A stretch of 64,000 nt of DNA, taken from assembly GCF_000739455.1 (NCBI RefSeq), contig NZ_CP009211.1, positions 881,660 to 945,659 of the forward strand, given 5' to 3'. Below the pieces are notes generated by a model. That model was given only the letters and a program-made list of their open reading frames with translations. It made no database searches and had not been told where the DNA came from. Positions 23,417-31,501 of the stretch are shown here, in pieces (position 1 is the stretch's first letter; every line of letters starts with the position of its first letter). The translations under genes were made by a program, and so were the position numbers. This DNA comes from Corynebacterium imitans. GTDB lineage: Bacteria > Actinomycetota > Actinomycetes > Mycobacteriales > Mycobacteriaceae.

Positions 23417-23860
23417 CTAGGGAATCTGCGGTCGTCGCCTCGTGGACTTGAGCTCCGAGCGCCGCTTCTTCGCCTCGAGACGACGCCGCACCGAGGCCCG
23501 CGTCGGCTTCGTCTTCCGCCGCAGTGGAGGAGGCGGGGCGAGCGCTTCGCGCAGGAGGGCGGCCATGCGGCGTCGTGCTTCCGCGCGGTTGCGGATCTGC
23601 GACCGCCGAGTCGAAGCGCTCACGGTGAGCACAGTGCCGTCCAGGCGGTGCTCGAGGTTGGTTAAGAGGTGTTGACGTTGGGCGTCGGAAAGCGATGCGC
23701 ACGCTTCGACATCGAGAGAGAGCTGGACCTTGCTGTCTGTGGTGTTGACGCCCTGGCCGCCGGGCCCCGATGATCTTGCGAACCGCTCCGTCAGGTCCGC
23801 GGCAGCGATGACCACACCGCAGGGGATCCCTGGCCCGGGCGCGATGGTGAGGTCGTTCAT
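23417..23860 (-). CDS. arfB: ArfB/YaeJ-type peptidyl-tRNA hydrolase (copy 3)
   Basis: 147 residues from ATG 23860. It has the GGQ loop (SSGPGGQGVNTTDSKVQLSL), IRNRAEARRRMAALLREAL and a basic tail (KPTRASVRRRLEAKKRRSEL). About 80% like copy 2 by eye, and closer to truncated copy 1 in the first 25 residues (MNDxTIAPGPGIP). Full length, so probably active. The frame runs without a stop into a RelE-like fragment upstream (ending ...HHERKVGG), so a fusion start cannot be excluded, but the family start is the ATG used here. Confidence 0.87.
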   Translation of the reverse strand: MNDLTIAPGPGIPCGVVIAAADLTERFARSSGPGGQGVNTTDSKVQLSLDVEACASLSDAQRQHLLTNLEHRLDGTVLTVSASTRRSQIRNRAEARRRMAALLREALAPPPPLRRKTKPTRASVRRRLEAKKRRSELKSTRRRPQIP

Positions 23861-23869
23861 ACCGCCCAC

Positions 23870-24025
23870 TTTACGTTCGTGATGGAGGGAGGCGTAGGTG
23901 CAGCCGTTCAAGTTGTCCTTGATCCACGTGGCGATGAGGCAGGCATCAAAGCGGTCCATCGTTTTTAGCTGCTGTCGTGCACGGGCCGTGAATTCGACCT
24001 TGTAATGGACCGGCTGTTTTGTCAT
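23870..24025 (-). pseudogene. N-terminal fragment of a RelE/ParE-type toxin
   Basis: From ATG 24025: VHYKVEFTARARQQLKTMDR, FDACLIATWIKDNLNGCT. This matches the first 40 residues of RelE toxins (YxVxFTxxAxxQLxKLDxxxxxxIxxxIxxNL). The catalytic C-terminal half is missing; the sequence instead runs in frame into arfB copy 3. No RelB antitoxin gene lies upstream. Confidence 0.65.
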
Positions 24026-24162
24026 TGGAGTTGTTACTGGTCGAGGTCGGCTGATGCGTAATGGTTGAACTAAGGTGGTCGCCGCGCGCCTACATCTCGC
24101 GTTCCTAAGGGGGACTCGGGCAACCACTCACAACTACACGAAGACGCGAGGGAGGAACATAA

Positions 24163-24522
24163 ATGAACGAAGAAGCAAAGCTTGAGCGGGTTTTCGCTTA
24201 CCCTTTCGGCGACATTTACTCCAACTACGTGGCCAAGGTCGAGAGGAAAGGGCACACGCGCGAGGAGCTCGATGACATCCTCGGCTGGTTCACTCAGCTG
24301 AGTCCCGCGGAGCTCCAGGATGCGGCTGAGTCGGAGAAAACGCTGCGGGAGTTTTTCGCCGACCTCGCGCTTACCCCGAACGCGGAGTTGATTACCGGCA
24401 AAGTGTGCGGAGTGCGTGTGGAGGACGTCGAAAATGACCTCATGCGCCGCATCCGCATGATGGACTTGCTTGTCGACGAGCTCGCCCGCGGCAAGAAAAT
24501 GGAAAACATCAAGCGCAGCTAG
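24163..24522 (+). CDS. DUF2200 family protein
   Basis: 119 residues, preceded by GGGAGGAA 7 nt upstream. The whole length fits DUF2200: RVFAYPFGDIYSNYVAKVER, KGHTREELDDILGWFT, NAELITGKVCGVRVEDVEND and MMDLLVDELARGKKMENIKR. Function unknown; cytoplasmic, mostly helical, single domain. Single-gene transcript ended by the hairpin at 24548-24571. Confidence 0.88.
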   Translation: MNEEAKLERVFAYPFGDIYSNYVAKVERKGHTREELDDILGWFTQLSPAELQDAAESEKTLREFFADLALTPNAELITGKVCGVRVEDVENDLMRRIRMMDLLVDELARGKKMENIKRS

Positions 24523-24547
24523 TTCAACATCGAGACAGGCGAGGACT

Positions 24548-24571
24548 CCCGGATGCGCTGCTACATCCGGG
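24548..24571 (+). terminator. Hairpin after the DUF2200 gene
   Basis: Perfect 8-bp stem CCCGGATG/CATCCGGG with an 8-nt loop, 26 bp after the stop codon. The T-tract is weak (GGGGCTCTGT), so termination efficiency is uncertain. Confidence 0.5.
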
Positions 24572-24650
24572 GGCTCTGTCCCTTTAGGACACCGCGAAAG
24601 CGGAGTCGGGTGCCTCGCAGCTCGGCCAGATCCTCGCGGCTGAAATTCAT
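24561..24650 (-). other. Possible 29-codon ORF, probably a gene remnant
   Basis: Reads MNFSREDLAELRGTRLRFRG then VLKGQSPRM and a stop inside the DUF2200 terminator hairpin; the open frame extends 17 basic codons upstream (KNQKLLKSK) without a start codon. Protein-like but too short to name. The rest of 24572-24791 shows nothing else. Confidence 0.25.
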
Positions 24651-24791
24651 CTTGCTCTTCAACAGCTTTTGGTTCTTGCGTGCAGGGGGGCGTGTTCGTG
24701 GTCATGGCTTATCCCTTCTAGGAGAGATGGTGCAGATCTACTGCCTGCATGCTACCAAAAATAGCCTCTGACCAGGCGCGATATTGTTTCT

Positions 24792-25322
24792 TTAGTTCAG
24801 GATTTCCGGTTGGTAGTCGGAGTTGTGGATCATGACGGCCAGCGGCGGGAGCGAGATGTCGGTGCCGTAGGTCATTTGGTCGGGCCGCACGATTACGCGC
24901 AGGCGGTGGCCCTCGTACTGCGTCCAGTCCATGCTTCCTGCGCGCGAACTCACTCCCACGATCGCCCACTCGGGGTGCTGCTCGATCATGCCGGCCCCGC
25001 CCTTCGCTGTCACCGGCACCTGCGGGTCGAGATCGATGGCGTAATAGGTCGACTCGTTATCCACATCACCTTTGACCTGCTCGTAAACGTCGGCCGGGGT
25101 CATGTCGCTAAAGTGCACGGCCTTGAGCGTGCCCGTCAGCGCAATCTCGTCGGGCGCGAGTTCTACAGTCGCAGGAGCTTGGCTTTCGACGCCCGCCTCC
25201 TTGGTCTCCGCACTGACTTCCGTCGACGTGACTGTCGTCGTGATCGCGGGCGGTTCGGGCATACCCTCGCCCGCACATGCGGCAAGCGGGAGTGCGCTGA
25301 GCACTAGCAGGGTTTTTCGCAT
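24792..25322 (-). CDS. Secreted lipoprotein, unknown function
   Basis: 176 residues. Short signal peptide with lipobox LAAC (Cys at about 16), a Thr/Val/Glu-rich linker to about residue 55, then a compact domain with IALTGTLKAVHFSDM, STYYAIDLDPQVPVTAKGG, DWTQYEGHRLRVIVRPDQM and SLPPLAVMIHNSDY. Motif order parallels the lipoprotein at 16304-16966. Exposed on the outer face of the membrane. Follows the TetR gene on the same strand, 11 bp after its stop, and may be co-transcribed with it. Confidence 0.75.
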   Translation of the reverse strand: MRKTLLVLSALPLAACAGEGMPEPPAITTTVTSTEVSAETKEAGVESQAPATVELAPDEIALTGTLKAVHFSDMTPADVYEQVKGDVDNESTYYAIDLDPQVPVTAKGGAGMIEQHPEWAIVGVSSRAGSMDWTQYEGHRLRVIVRPDQMTYGTDISLPPLAVMIHNSDYQPEILN

Positions 25323-25333
25323 GGAACCGAAGA

Positions 25334-25900
25334 CTAAGCCGCGACGAGGGCTTTCGCCATCTCGTGCAGGGTTGCGGTCGCGTGTGCGAGCTCGGTTGGT
25401 TGGTCTGCCATCTCCGAGGCGCGGGTGACCGCGGCGTTGAGCAGGGCGATGTCGGTAGGGGAGACGCCGGGGCAGAAGCTTTTGACGATGTCTTCGAAGC
25501 CTGCGTGCGCTGCCTGTACTTCCTCGTTCGCAAACGCTTCAGGGAACTGGTGTGCCGCGGTCATGAGCGCCCCGTGCGAGCCGTGGATGAACAGGTCAAG
25601 CATCGCATCCACGTAGGCGCAGATACGCGCTTCCGCTTCCGGGGGCGCGCTTTCCACGGCTGCGGCGAGCTGCTCGTTCCAGGTCTCGGTGGCATGGACG
25701 AGGAGCTGAACCATGAGGTCGTGCTGGGAGGAGGCGTAGCGGTAGACGCTGGAGCGCGCCAGGCCGACTTCGGATGCGACTTCGGCCAGGGTAGGGACCT
25801 TTCCGGCACCGGCAATGATTAAGCGCTGTGCGGCTTCGAGCACCGCGCGGTGTTGCATCGCGCGGTGCTCGGCCACGGTTGATTCCGTGATTTTCGGCAT
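25334..25900 (-). CDS. TetR-family transcriptional regulator
   Basis: 188 residues. N-terminal helix-turn-helix at about 16-60 (AVLEAAQRLIIAGAGKVPTL, AEVASEVGLARSSVYRYASS), typical TetR with the YRY recognition helix. The C-terminal ligand domain is alpha-helical without identifiable specificity. It lies 28 bp downstream of the ABC ATPase gene on the same strand and probably represses that exporter; repeats at 27801-27845 before the permease are a likely binding site. Confidence 0.85.
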   Translation of the reverse strand: MPKITESTVAEHRAMQHRAVLEAAQRLIIAGAGKVPTLAEVASEVGLARSSVYRYASSQHDLMVQLLVHATETWNEQLAAAVESAPPEAEARICAYVDAMLDLFIHGSHGALMTAAHQFPEAFANEEVQAAHAGFEDIVKSFCPGVSPTDIALLNAAVTRASEMADQPTELAHATATLHEMAKALVAA

Positions 25901-25928
25901 GTACCCAGTTTAGCGCTGCGAAAAGGTA

Positions 25929-26603
25929 CTACTTCGCTGCGCTGAGTTTTCCGTCGACCATCTCTAGGACTCGGTCGCAGTGTCCCAGCACTTCGTAGTC
26001 GTGGGTGACCATGACGCCGGCGACGTTGAACTCGTGGCACTCGCGGGCAAGCAGCTCGACGATTTCCTGGGAGCGGGTGCGGTCGAGGGCGGCGGTGGGC
26101 TCGTCGATAAGCAGCACCTGCGGATTGGCCACGAGCGCACGCGCGATGCCGACGCGCTGGCGCTCGCCGCCGGACAAGCTGCCGGGGCGGTGGTGAGCGC
26201 GGCTGGTCATGTCGACCTTTTCGAGCAGCTCGGCATTCGAGTAGCGGCCGCGGGTGCCTGCGACGCGGGCGGCGAGTTCGAGCTGTTCCTCGGCGGTCAG
26301 CGCGGAGGGCAGGCTGCCGGAGGACTGGAAGACGAAGCCGATGTGCTTACGGCGAATTTCGGCGAGTCCGGCGTCGTCGAAGCCGGTGATCTCCTGGCCC
26401 GCGACGGTGACCTGCCCGGAATCCGGGGAGGTCAGCGCGCCCGCGACCGCGAGGAGCGTGGACTTGCCGGAGCCGGAGGGGCCGACGATGGCAACGAACT
26501 CGCCGGGGTTGACGCTTAAGTTGACGCGGTCGAGGGCGGTGACTTGTGCATCGCCGTCGCTGTAGGTGATGGTGACGTCGATAAGTTCAAGTGCGGGGCT
26601 CAT
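25929..26603 (-). CDS. ABC exporter, ATP-binding protein (MacB/LolD type)
   Basis: 224 residues from ATG 26603, overlapping the permease stop by 4 bp. Walker A GPSGSGKST (about residues 40-48), Q-loop FVFQSSGSLP, signature SLSGGERQRVGIARAL, Walker B VLLIDEPTAALDRTR, H-loop VMVTHDYEVL. This is the MacB/LolD/FtsE class which works with an FtsX-fold permease rather than moving solutes through a channel. A longer frame upstream is the permease's shadow. Partner permease directly upstream, TetR regulator downstream. Confidence 0.9.
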   Translation of the reverse strand: MSPALELIDVTITYSDGDAQVTALDRVNLSVNPGEFVAIVGPSGSGKSTLLAVAGALTSPDSGQVTVAGQEITGFDDAGLAEIRRKHIGFVFQSSGSLPSALTAEEQLELAARVAGTRGRYSNAELLEKVDMTSRAHHRPGSLSGGERQRVGIARALVANPQVLLIDEPTAALDRTRSQEIVELLARECHEFNVAGVMVTHDYEVLGHCDRVLEMVDGKLSAAK

Positions 26604-27748
26604 CGGTTCTCTCCTAGGGCTGCGAGCGGGTTGGTGCGGGTGACGCGGTAGACGGCGACGAGCGCGCCAATCAGGCCTGCGACGAACAGGATGACGCTGC
26701 CGCCGATAACGGAGCCGAACTCGGTGGCGTACGGCATGGCGGTTTGCTCCAGTAGGCTGCCGAGGCCAACGGCGATGAGCGCGCCGGTAACAATCGAGAT
26801 GGCGAGGATGGTCACGGCCTGGCCGATGCTGTCGCGCAGCAGGAAGCCCTTGGTGGCACCCATGGCGCGCAGCGTGGCGATGCTGCCTGCGCGCTGGATG
26901 GTCCACACGAGGAAGAACGCGCCGGTGACGAGCGCGGCGATGACGAAGAGGAACCACTTGATCATGGTCAGCGTCATCATCTCGGCGGTGTAGCCGGGGG
27001 AGGAGTCGAAGCTTTCCTTTAATGTGCGGACGTCGAGGCCAGAGGCGTCGCTCAGCGCTGCTGCGTCGGGGGTGTCGGTGGTTTTGGCCACGATGACGGA
27101 GGTCTCGTCGTAGGCCTCCGGGTTGACCGGCTCGCTGTGGCGGGCACCGGCGTGGATTTCCTGCCAGACGTCGAGAGGCAGGTAGGCGACGTCGACGTGG
27201 CCGAAGGTGCGCTGACCGTCCGCGAAACCGACGACGTTGAGCGGGGTGTCTAGGCGGTCGATGGTGATGGTGTCACCCACGGCGATGCCCTCGTCCTGGA
27301 GCGTGGCGGAAACGATGACGTCGTGCGGGGTTGCGCTCTGGCTGGCGGCCTTAATCTGCGCGGCCATCTCGGGAAGGCCCTCTGGGGCGATGAAGGAGTC
27401 GGGCTCGACACCCAGCAGGGTGAGGTCGACGGCAGTGCCGTTCTGGTTGTGGGCGTTGACGATGGTCAGGCCCAGCGGGACTGCGTCTTCGACCTGGTCA
27501 AGCGCGGCGAAGGCCGCTGATTTTTCGGTCTCGACGATCGAGCGTGTAAAAGCCGAGTCGGTCTGGGTGCCGTCCTCAAAGGCGATGACGTCGGCGTCCA
27601 AGGCCTTAAGCCCGGAGACACCGTCGTTCACCAGCCCTGCGGTAAGTCCAGAAATGATGACGACGAGTAGGGACATCAGCCCCAGCACGGCGCCCATTAA
27701 GAGGAAGCGGGTGCGCGCGAACAGCATTTCGCGCCAAGCAAGATACAT
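26600..27748 (-). CDS. ABC exporter, FtsX/MacB-type permease
   Basis: 382 residues from ATG 27748 (AGGAC 9 nt upstream). Architecture: one membrane segment near the N-terminus (about 15-38), a large extracytoplasmic domain of about 220 residues, then three segments (about 265-370) containing the FtsX-domain signature (SIATLRAMGATKGFLLRDSI). The ending VTRTNPLAALGENR (NPLxAL) is typical. Likely exports a peptide, lipid or drug; the substrate is unknown. Confidence 0.88.
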   Translation of the reverse strand: MYLAWREMLFARTRFLLMGAVLGLMSLLVVIISGLTAGLVNDGVSGLKALDADVIAFEDGTQTDSAFTRSIVETEKSAAFAALDQVEDAVPLGLTIVNAHNQNGTAVDLTLLGVEPDSFIAPEGLPEMAAQIKAASQSATPHDVIVSATLQDEGIAVGDTITIDRLDTPLNVVGFADGQRTFGHVDVAYLPLDVWQEIHAGARHSEPVNPEAYDETSVIVAKTTDTPDAAALSDASGLDVRTLKESFDSSPGYTAEMMTLTMIKWFLFVIAALVTGAFFLVWTIQRAGSIATLRAMGATKGFLLRDSIGQAVTILAISIVTGALIAVGLGSLLEQTAMPYATEFGSVIGGSVILFVAGLIGALVAVYRVTRTNPLAALGENR

Positions 27749-27800
27749 GGTGAAACGTCCTGAATTTCCTGGTGGGTACGCGACCGGGCGGCCGCGCACC

Positions 27801-27845
27801 ACATGTTAGCAACACGGTGTCGCCAACATGTAAACAAGGTGTCGC
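27801..27845 (-). promoter_or_regulatory. Putative TetR operator before the exporter operon
   Basis: Inverted arms ACATGTT (27801-27807) and AACATGT (27825-27831), plus two copies of GGTGTCGC (27816-27823, 27838-27845). About 53-97 bp before the permease ATG. Assignment to the nearby TetR protein is inference. Confidence 0.5.
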
Positions 27846-27871
27846 TAAGGCTTCGGGGCGCTTCTGCTTTG

Positions 27872-28486
27872 CTAGCGCTGCACTCCGAATGCCGCGCCGA
27901 TTGACCTGCGGGTGCGCTGGATCTGCCATGCAAGGACAAGGCTTGTTACGCCGCAGACGATGCCCCAGATACCGGCAGTCCACACCAGCGCGGTGACGGA
28001 CTCGGCTGGATTGGAGACGATGAGCCAGATCATCAGCACTGCGAAGATGACGTAGATAATGCCAATGCCCACGCCCCAACCCTGGCTCGTGCGCAGCAGG
28101 GTGACGGCGCGGAACACCACGCTTAATGCGATGCACCACAGTACGAGCATTGCGGCGAAGAAGCCCGTGCCGACTGGGACAAACAGGAGGATGACGCCGG
28201 CGATGATCGTCGCTACCGCGAAGAAAGTGTCCCAGCCCCAGCCGGGCAGGTCGCGGTGCAGGCGGAGGACAACTGCAAGCTCGCTTGCCCCCGTCGCAAG
28301 AAGCCAGAAGGCGATCACGTAGCCGACAAACGGGGTGAGCACCGCAGTGGCGCGAGCGGGTGAAGCGAGGACGAGCGCGCCGAAGATGAGGCCGATCGCC
28401 CCGTGCGCGCAGAGTAATCCGATGCTCCAGTTCAGTGCGGAGCTGAGCCGGCTGCTTCGCGGGCGCGGTGTGTAGGAGGTGGTCAT
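27872..28486 (-). CDS. HdeD/DUF308-type membrane protein
   Basis: 204 residues with six predicted membrane segments in pairs (from about residue 20 to 190), matching the duplicated DUF308/HdeD fold: GLIFGALVLASPARATAVLT, FWLLATGASELAVVLRLHRD, WDTFFAVATIIAGVILLFVP. HdeD of enterobacteria is linked to acid resistance; in actinobacteria the role is unknown. Monocistronic, divergent from 28679. Confidence 0.8.
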   Translation of the reverse strand: MTTSYTPRPRSSRLSSALNWSIGLLCAHGAIGLIFGALVLASPARATAVLTPFVGYVIAFWLLATGASELAVVLRLHRDLPGWGWDTFFAVATIIAGVILLFVPVGTGFFAAMLVLWCIALSVVFRAVTLLRTSQGWGVGIGIIYVIFAVLMIWLIVSNPAESVTALVWTAGIWGIVCGVTSLVLAWQIQRTRRSIGAAFGVQR

Positions 28487-28678
28487 GGTCTGCTCCCTTG
28501 GGGTGAATGTGTGTAGACGGGCCAGTAGCGGCCCCTAATGTGTATTCTGCGCCGCGCGTGGAGGAATGCAACACATTGTTGTATTGGTTGCCCACGTTTG
28601 GGGGCGCGGAAACGTGAACGCCTCGCACTAAGGCTCCGCGGTGCCGTGAGAAACCGCCGTGCCGTACCCTTGAGCACC

Positions 28679-29143
28679 ATGGCCACGAAGTACAAGTTTT
28701 CCCTTCCGAACGAGCACTGGGTGCAGGTATCGACGCCCGCGAACATGGATTTTCTGCTCACCCGCCCCGCGGACGCCGAGCAGTCCGTGTTTATGCCGCC
28801 GACGATTAGCGGGCTGACCGCCACGCTCGCCGAGGACGCCGACATGCAGGCGGTGATGAAGGACAACCTCGCGCGCCTGGAGCAGGCTGGGCAGAACCCG
28901 CGCGTGGAGCAGGGCGAGGTCAGCCCGGATGGGAATGCGGGCTTGCAGCAGGTCACGCTGAGTGCGTCTGCCGCAGACGGTGCCCGGGGCGAGGTCGCCC
29001 AGCTGCAGAACTACCTCATCCTGCGTGAGCAGGGCGGGGACACGCGCTGGGTGGTGATGGTGGTGCTCACCGCGGATGTGGGGCGCATCCAGGAGCTGGC
29101 ACCGGAGTTCCAGCAGCTGCTTGATTCGATCGAGTTCGTCTAA
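28679..29143 (+). CDS. Hypothetical protein (DcrB/LpqN-like composition)
   Basis: 154 residues from ATG 28679; no signal peptide or membrane segment. The protein begins KYKFSLPNEHWVQVSTPANM and ends ELAPEFQQLLDSIEFV, a layout (strand-rich body, conserved 'sF' ending) seen in DcrB/LpqN-type stress proteins, but I cannot assign a family with confidence. It ends 10 bp before the 2H phosphoesterase gene and is probably co-transcribed with it. Confidence 0.6.
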   Translation: MATKYKFSLPNEHWVQVSTPANMDFLLTRPADAEQSVFMPPTISGLTATLAEDADMQAVMKDNLARLEQAGQNPRVEQGEVSPDGNAGLQQVTLSASAADGARGEVAQLQNYLILREQGGDTRWVVMVVLTADVGRIQELAPEFQQLLDSIEFV

Positions 29144-29152
29144 CAGATACGT

Positions 29153-29653
29153 ATGTCAGCGCGCTCTCCGGAAAATATCCTCCTTCGCCTGAGCGAACGC
29201 GAGGAGGAGGAAGTGCGTTCGATCTACGCGGCGCTGCACCAGCAGGGCTTTCCGCAGCAGCACCAGCGCCCGCACATTTCGGTGACGTTTGCGCAGCACA
29301 TGGAGCAACGCGTCGTGGAGGAGGCCGCGGCCCTGCTCCCGCCGCTGTTGCCCGCGCGGCTGGACCGGGTTGGCGTGGTGGTCTTCGGCACGAAGTCGAA
29401 GCAGACCGTCGCCTGGCTGCTTGAAGCGCCGGAGGAGCTCGACGCGGCGGCTCGGGCGCTGAGCGCGTTGAACCCGCATGGTCGCGGGGCCCGCTGGGTA
29501 CCACACCTGACCATGGGCTTGCGCATCCCGAAGGCGATGGTGCCGGACTACATCAGCGCGCTCGCCGAGGTCACCAGCCCGCACTTTAAGACGCTGCACG
29601 CCGAGCGTGCCGTGTATTTCCGCCCCGCTACTGGCGAGGAGATTGCGCTTTAG
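29153..29653 (+). CDS. 2'-5' RNA ligase-like 2H phosphoesterase
   Basis: 166 residues. Two H-x-S/T motifs, QRPHISVTF (about residue 41) and WVPHLTMGL (about 118), are the catalytic His pairs of the 2H superfamily, which acts on 2',3'-cyclic or 2'-5' linked RNA ends. The spacing (about 77 residues) is normal. The start is the ATG directly after the preceding gene. The 3' end overlaps the convergent FUSC gene by 26 bp. Confidence 0.8.
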   Translation: MSARSPENILLRLSEREEEEVRSIYAALHQQGFPQQHQRPHISVTFAQHMEQRVVEEAAALLPPLLPARLDRVGVVVFGTKSKQTVAWLLEAPEELDAAARALSALNPHGRGARWVPHLTMGLRIPKAMVPDYISALAEVTSPHFKTLHAERAVYFRPATGEEIAL

Positions 29654-30713
29654 CCCCGCGGGAGGGCCGCACCACCGAGGGGTATGTGCGCACGTAGCCA
29701 ACCGCGATGATGGTCAGCGCGGCCAACGCGCCGAGCGCGGTTTCGGCCGTTCGCGCCAGCAGCATGGGGCCGACCGGGGCGGCCTGCACCGTCTGGATCA
29801 TCAGCAGCGCGGTCGGGGTGATAAAGCTTGCGGCGATGGTGTAGTTGCGCGTCACGTACATCTCGGTGAGGTATTGCAACACGACGATCCACACCACGAT
29901 CTGCCATCCCTGCAGCGAGTGCGAGAGCAAGAAGCCAGTAATCGCAATGCCGCTCAGCGTGCCCAGGACGCGCTCGATAGCGCGGTAGTACTGCACCTTG
30001 AACCGCGAGTTGACCAGGGGTGCCACGGCGGCGACCATCGCCCAGTAAAAGTGGGAAAGCGGATCGATCAATGTCACTGAGATCAGCCCGATGGTGCCGG
30101 CGAGCAGCGGCGAGAAGAAGAAGCGGCTGGCCTCCACCCGGAGTCGCCGCCGCGGCACGGGGCCTGCGTCCGGCGCGCGGTTGGGTCGCTCGGGCGCGTG
30201 CACATCGCCACCCGGACCTTCGCCGATGAGGTGGGACAGCTGGCCGAGCAGCAAACACACCAGCGCGGCCCCGCCAGCGATGGCGAAGGCGAGCAGCGGA
30301 TGCACCGGGTCGTCGAGGGAGCCGACCGCGGCGACCGAGAAAATCACAAATACTGACCCGGTCGGCTTCATGTCGGTGGCCAGCGCGATCGTCGCCCACA
30401 CCGAGGACGTCACCGAGCTGACCAGCAGCAGAATCCACGGGCTGAGGCTGAACCACGCAATCGTCGCGCCGAGCGTGACCGACAGCGTCAGCGCGATGCC
30501 GGCCAAGATGTGGTGCTCCAGCCGCATCGCGCGTGTGGCGTGCCTGCCGTACACACCGGTAAACGCGCCGAAGCTCGCGTAAATAGCAAGGTCAAGTCGC
30601 CCAAGCGCCAGCAGCGTAAACATAGGGATCGCCACACCCAGCGCGGTGCGAAACGCCGGAATGTGGTCGCGCTTGGCGGGCCCCATGTGAAACAGCGGGC
30701 TGAAATGGTGCAA
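29628..30713 (-). CDS. FUSC-family aromatic acid exporter-like membrane protein
   Basis: 361 residues from a TTG at 30713, supported by AAGGAGG with a 6-7 nt gap. Two blocks of membrane helices (about 25-160 and 215-350) separated by a cytoplasmic linker (GEGPGGDVHAPERPNRAPDA), the FUSC/YccS/AaeB arrangement. Marks: YASFGAFTGVYGR in block 1, HFYWAMVAAVAPL and RVLGTLSGIAITGFLL in block 2. Likely exports aromatic acids or other anions. Confidence 0.8.
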   Translation of the reverse strand: MHHFSPLFHMGPAKRDHIPAFRTALGVAIPMFTLLALGRLDLAIYASFGAFTGVYGRHATRAMRLEHHILAGIALTLSVTLGATIAWFSLSPWILLLVSSVTSSVWATIALATDMKPTGSVFVIFSVAAVGSLDDPVHPLLAFAIAGGAALVCLLLGQLSHLIGEGPGGDVHAPERPNRAPDAGPVPRRRLRVEASRFFFSPLLAGTIGLISVTLIDPLSHFYWAMVAAVAPLVNSRFKVQYYRAIERVLGTLSGIAITGFLLSHSLQGWQIVVWIVVLQYLTEMYVTRNYTIAASFITPTALLMIQTVQAAPVGPMLLARTAETALGALAALTIIAVGYVRTYPSVVRPSRGAKAQSPRQ

Positions 30714-30761
30714 CGTTGGCCTCCTTCGTGCATAGCTTTGATGGACGCCGATTGACTTTAA

Positions 30762-31496
30762 TCAGTCGCGGCGCGGGGCGTGCTCGTGGGCGTCGATAAG
30801 CAAAGCACCGGGCACGCTGAGCTCGCTTGTCGACGCCCCAACCACCACATTCCCGTACCCATTGCCCTCAGCGAGCACGACCGTGTGCCCGAACACTTCG
30901 CGGAGGCCGGCGAGTTCGGCGCGGGTCGTGGGCAGCGCGGCGGTGTCGCCGATGTTGGCGAGGAACAGCCCGCCGGGGCGCAGTGCGCGCCGTGCGGCGG
31001 TGTAGAACTCTACGGTGGTCAGCGCGCGTGGGGTGGTGGGGCCAGCGAAGACGTCCCGGACGATCACGTCCTGGGAGCCGGGCGCGAGCGCGTGGGTAAA
31101 GGCGCGGGCCTCGGCGACTTTCAGCTCCACCGGTGGGTCAAAAGCCCAGCGCACAAGCTTGGTGAGTTCGCGGTCCAACTCGACCGCGACGTTGGAGGAG
31201 CGCGGGTAGCGGTGCTGCACATAAGAGGCAAAAGAGCACGCGCCCGCGCCCAAGTGCACGGCGGAGAAGCTTTCGGGGAGGGTGCGGGTGGCGAGGATCT
31301 CGGCGAACCAGCGCATGTAGTCGTAGTGGAGGACCTCTGGTGCCCCGAGCACCACATAGGAGGAGGGGACGCGATTGACCTCCAGCGTGAAGCCGCCATC
31401 GCGCGCCGGGTCGGCGACGATGGCGGCGGTGCCAGTGGCGATCGGGTAGTCGCCCTCGATGCGCTGCTTCGGCGCGCGGGGCTTGCCGCGGCTCAC
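30762..31496 (-). CDS. Spermidine synthase-like methyltransferase-fold protein
   Basis: 244 residues. Rossmann-type core: LPESFSAVHLGAGACSFASY (motif I), NVAVELDRELTKLVR (acidic residue at the end of strand 2), DVIVRDVFAGPTTPRALTTV, and RRALRPGGLFLANIGD. This matches the spermidine synthase/'fused MFS' C-terminal domain class common in actinobacteria, but the polyamine-binding acidic pair is not clearly present, so the real reaction is open. Stops 5 bp after... the ABC ATPase start side; same strand as that operon. Confidence 0.75.
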   Translation of the reverse strand: MSRGKPRAPKQRIEGDYPIATGTAAIVADPARDGGFTLEVNRVPSSYVVLGAPEVLHYDYMRWFAEILATRTLPESFSAVHLGAGACSFASYVQHRYPRSSNVAVELDRELTKLVRWAFDPPVELKVAEARAFTHALAPGSQDVIVRDVFAGPTTPRALTTVEFYTAARRALRPGGLFLANIGDTAALPTTRAELAGLREVFGHTVVLAEGNGYGNVVVGASTSELSVPGALLIDAHEHAPRRD

Positions 31497-31501
31497 GGGT
31501 G

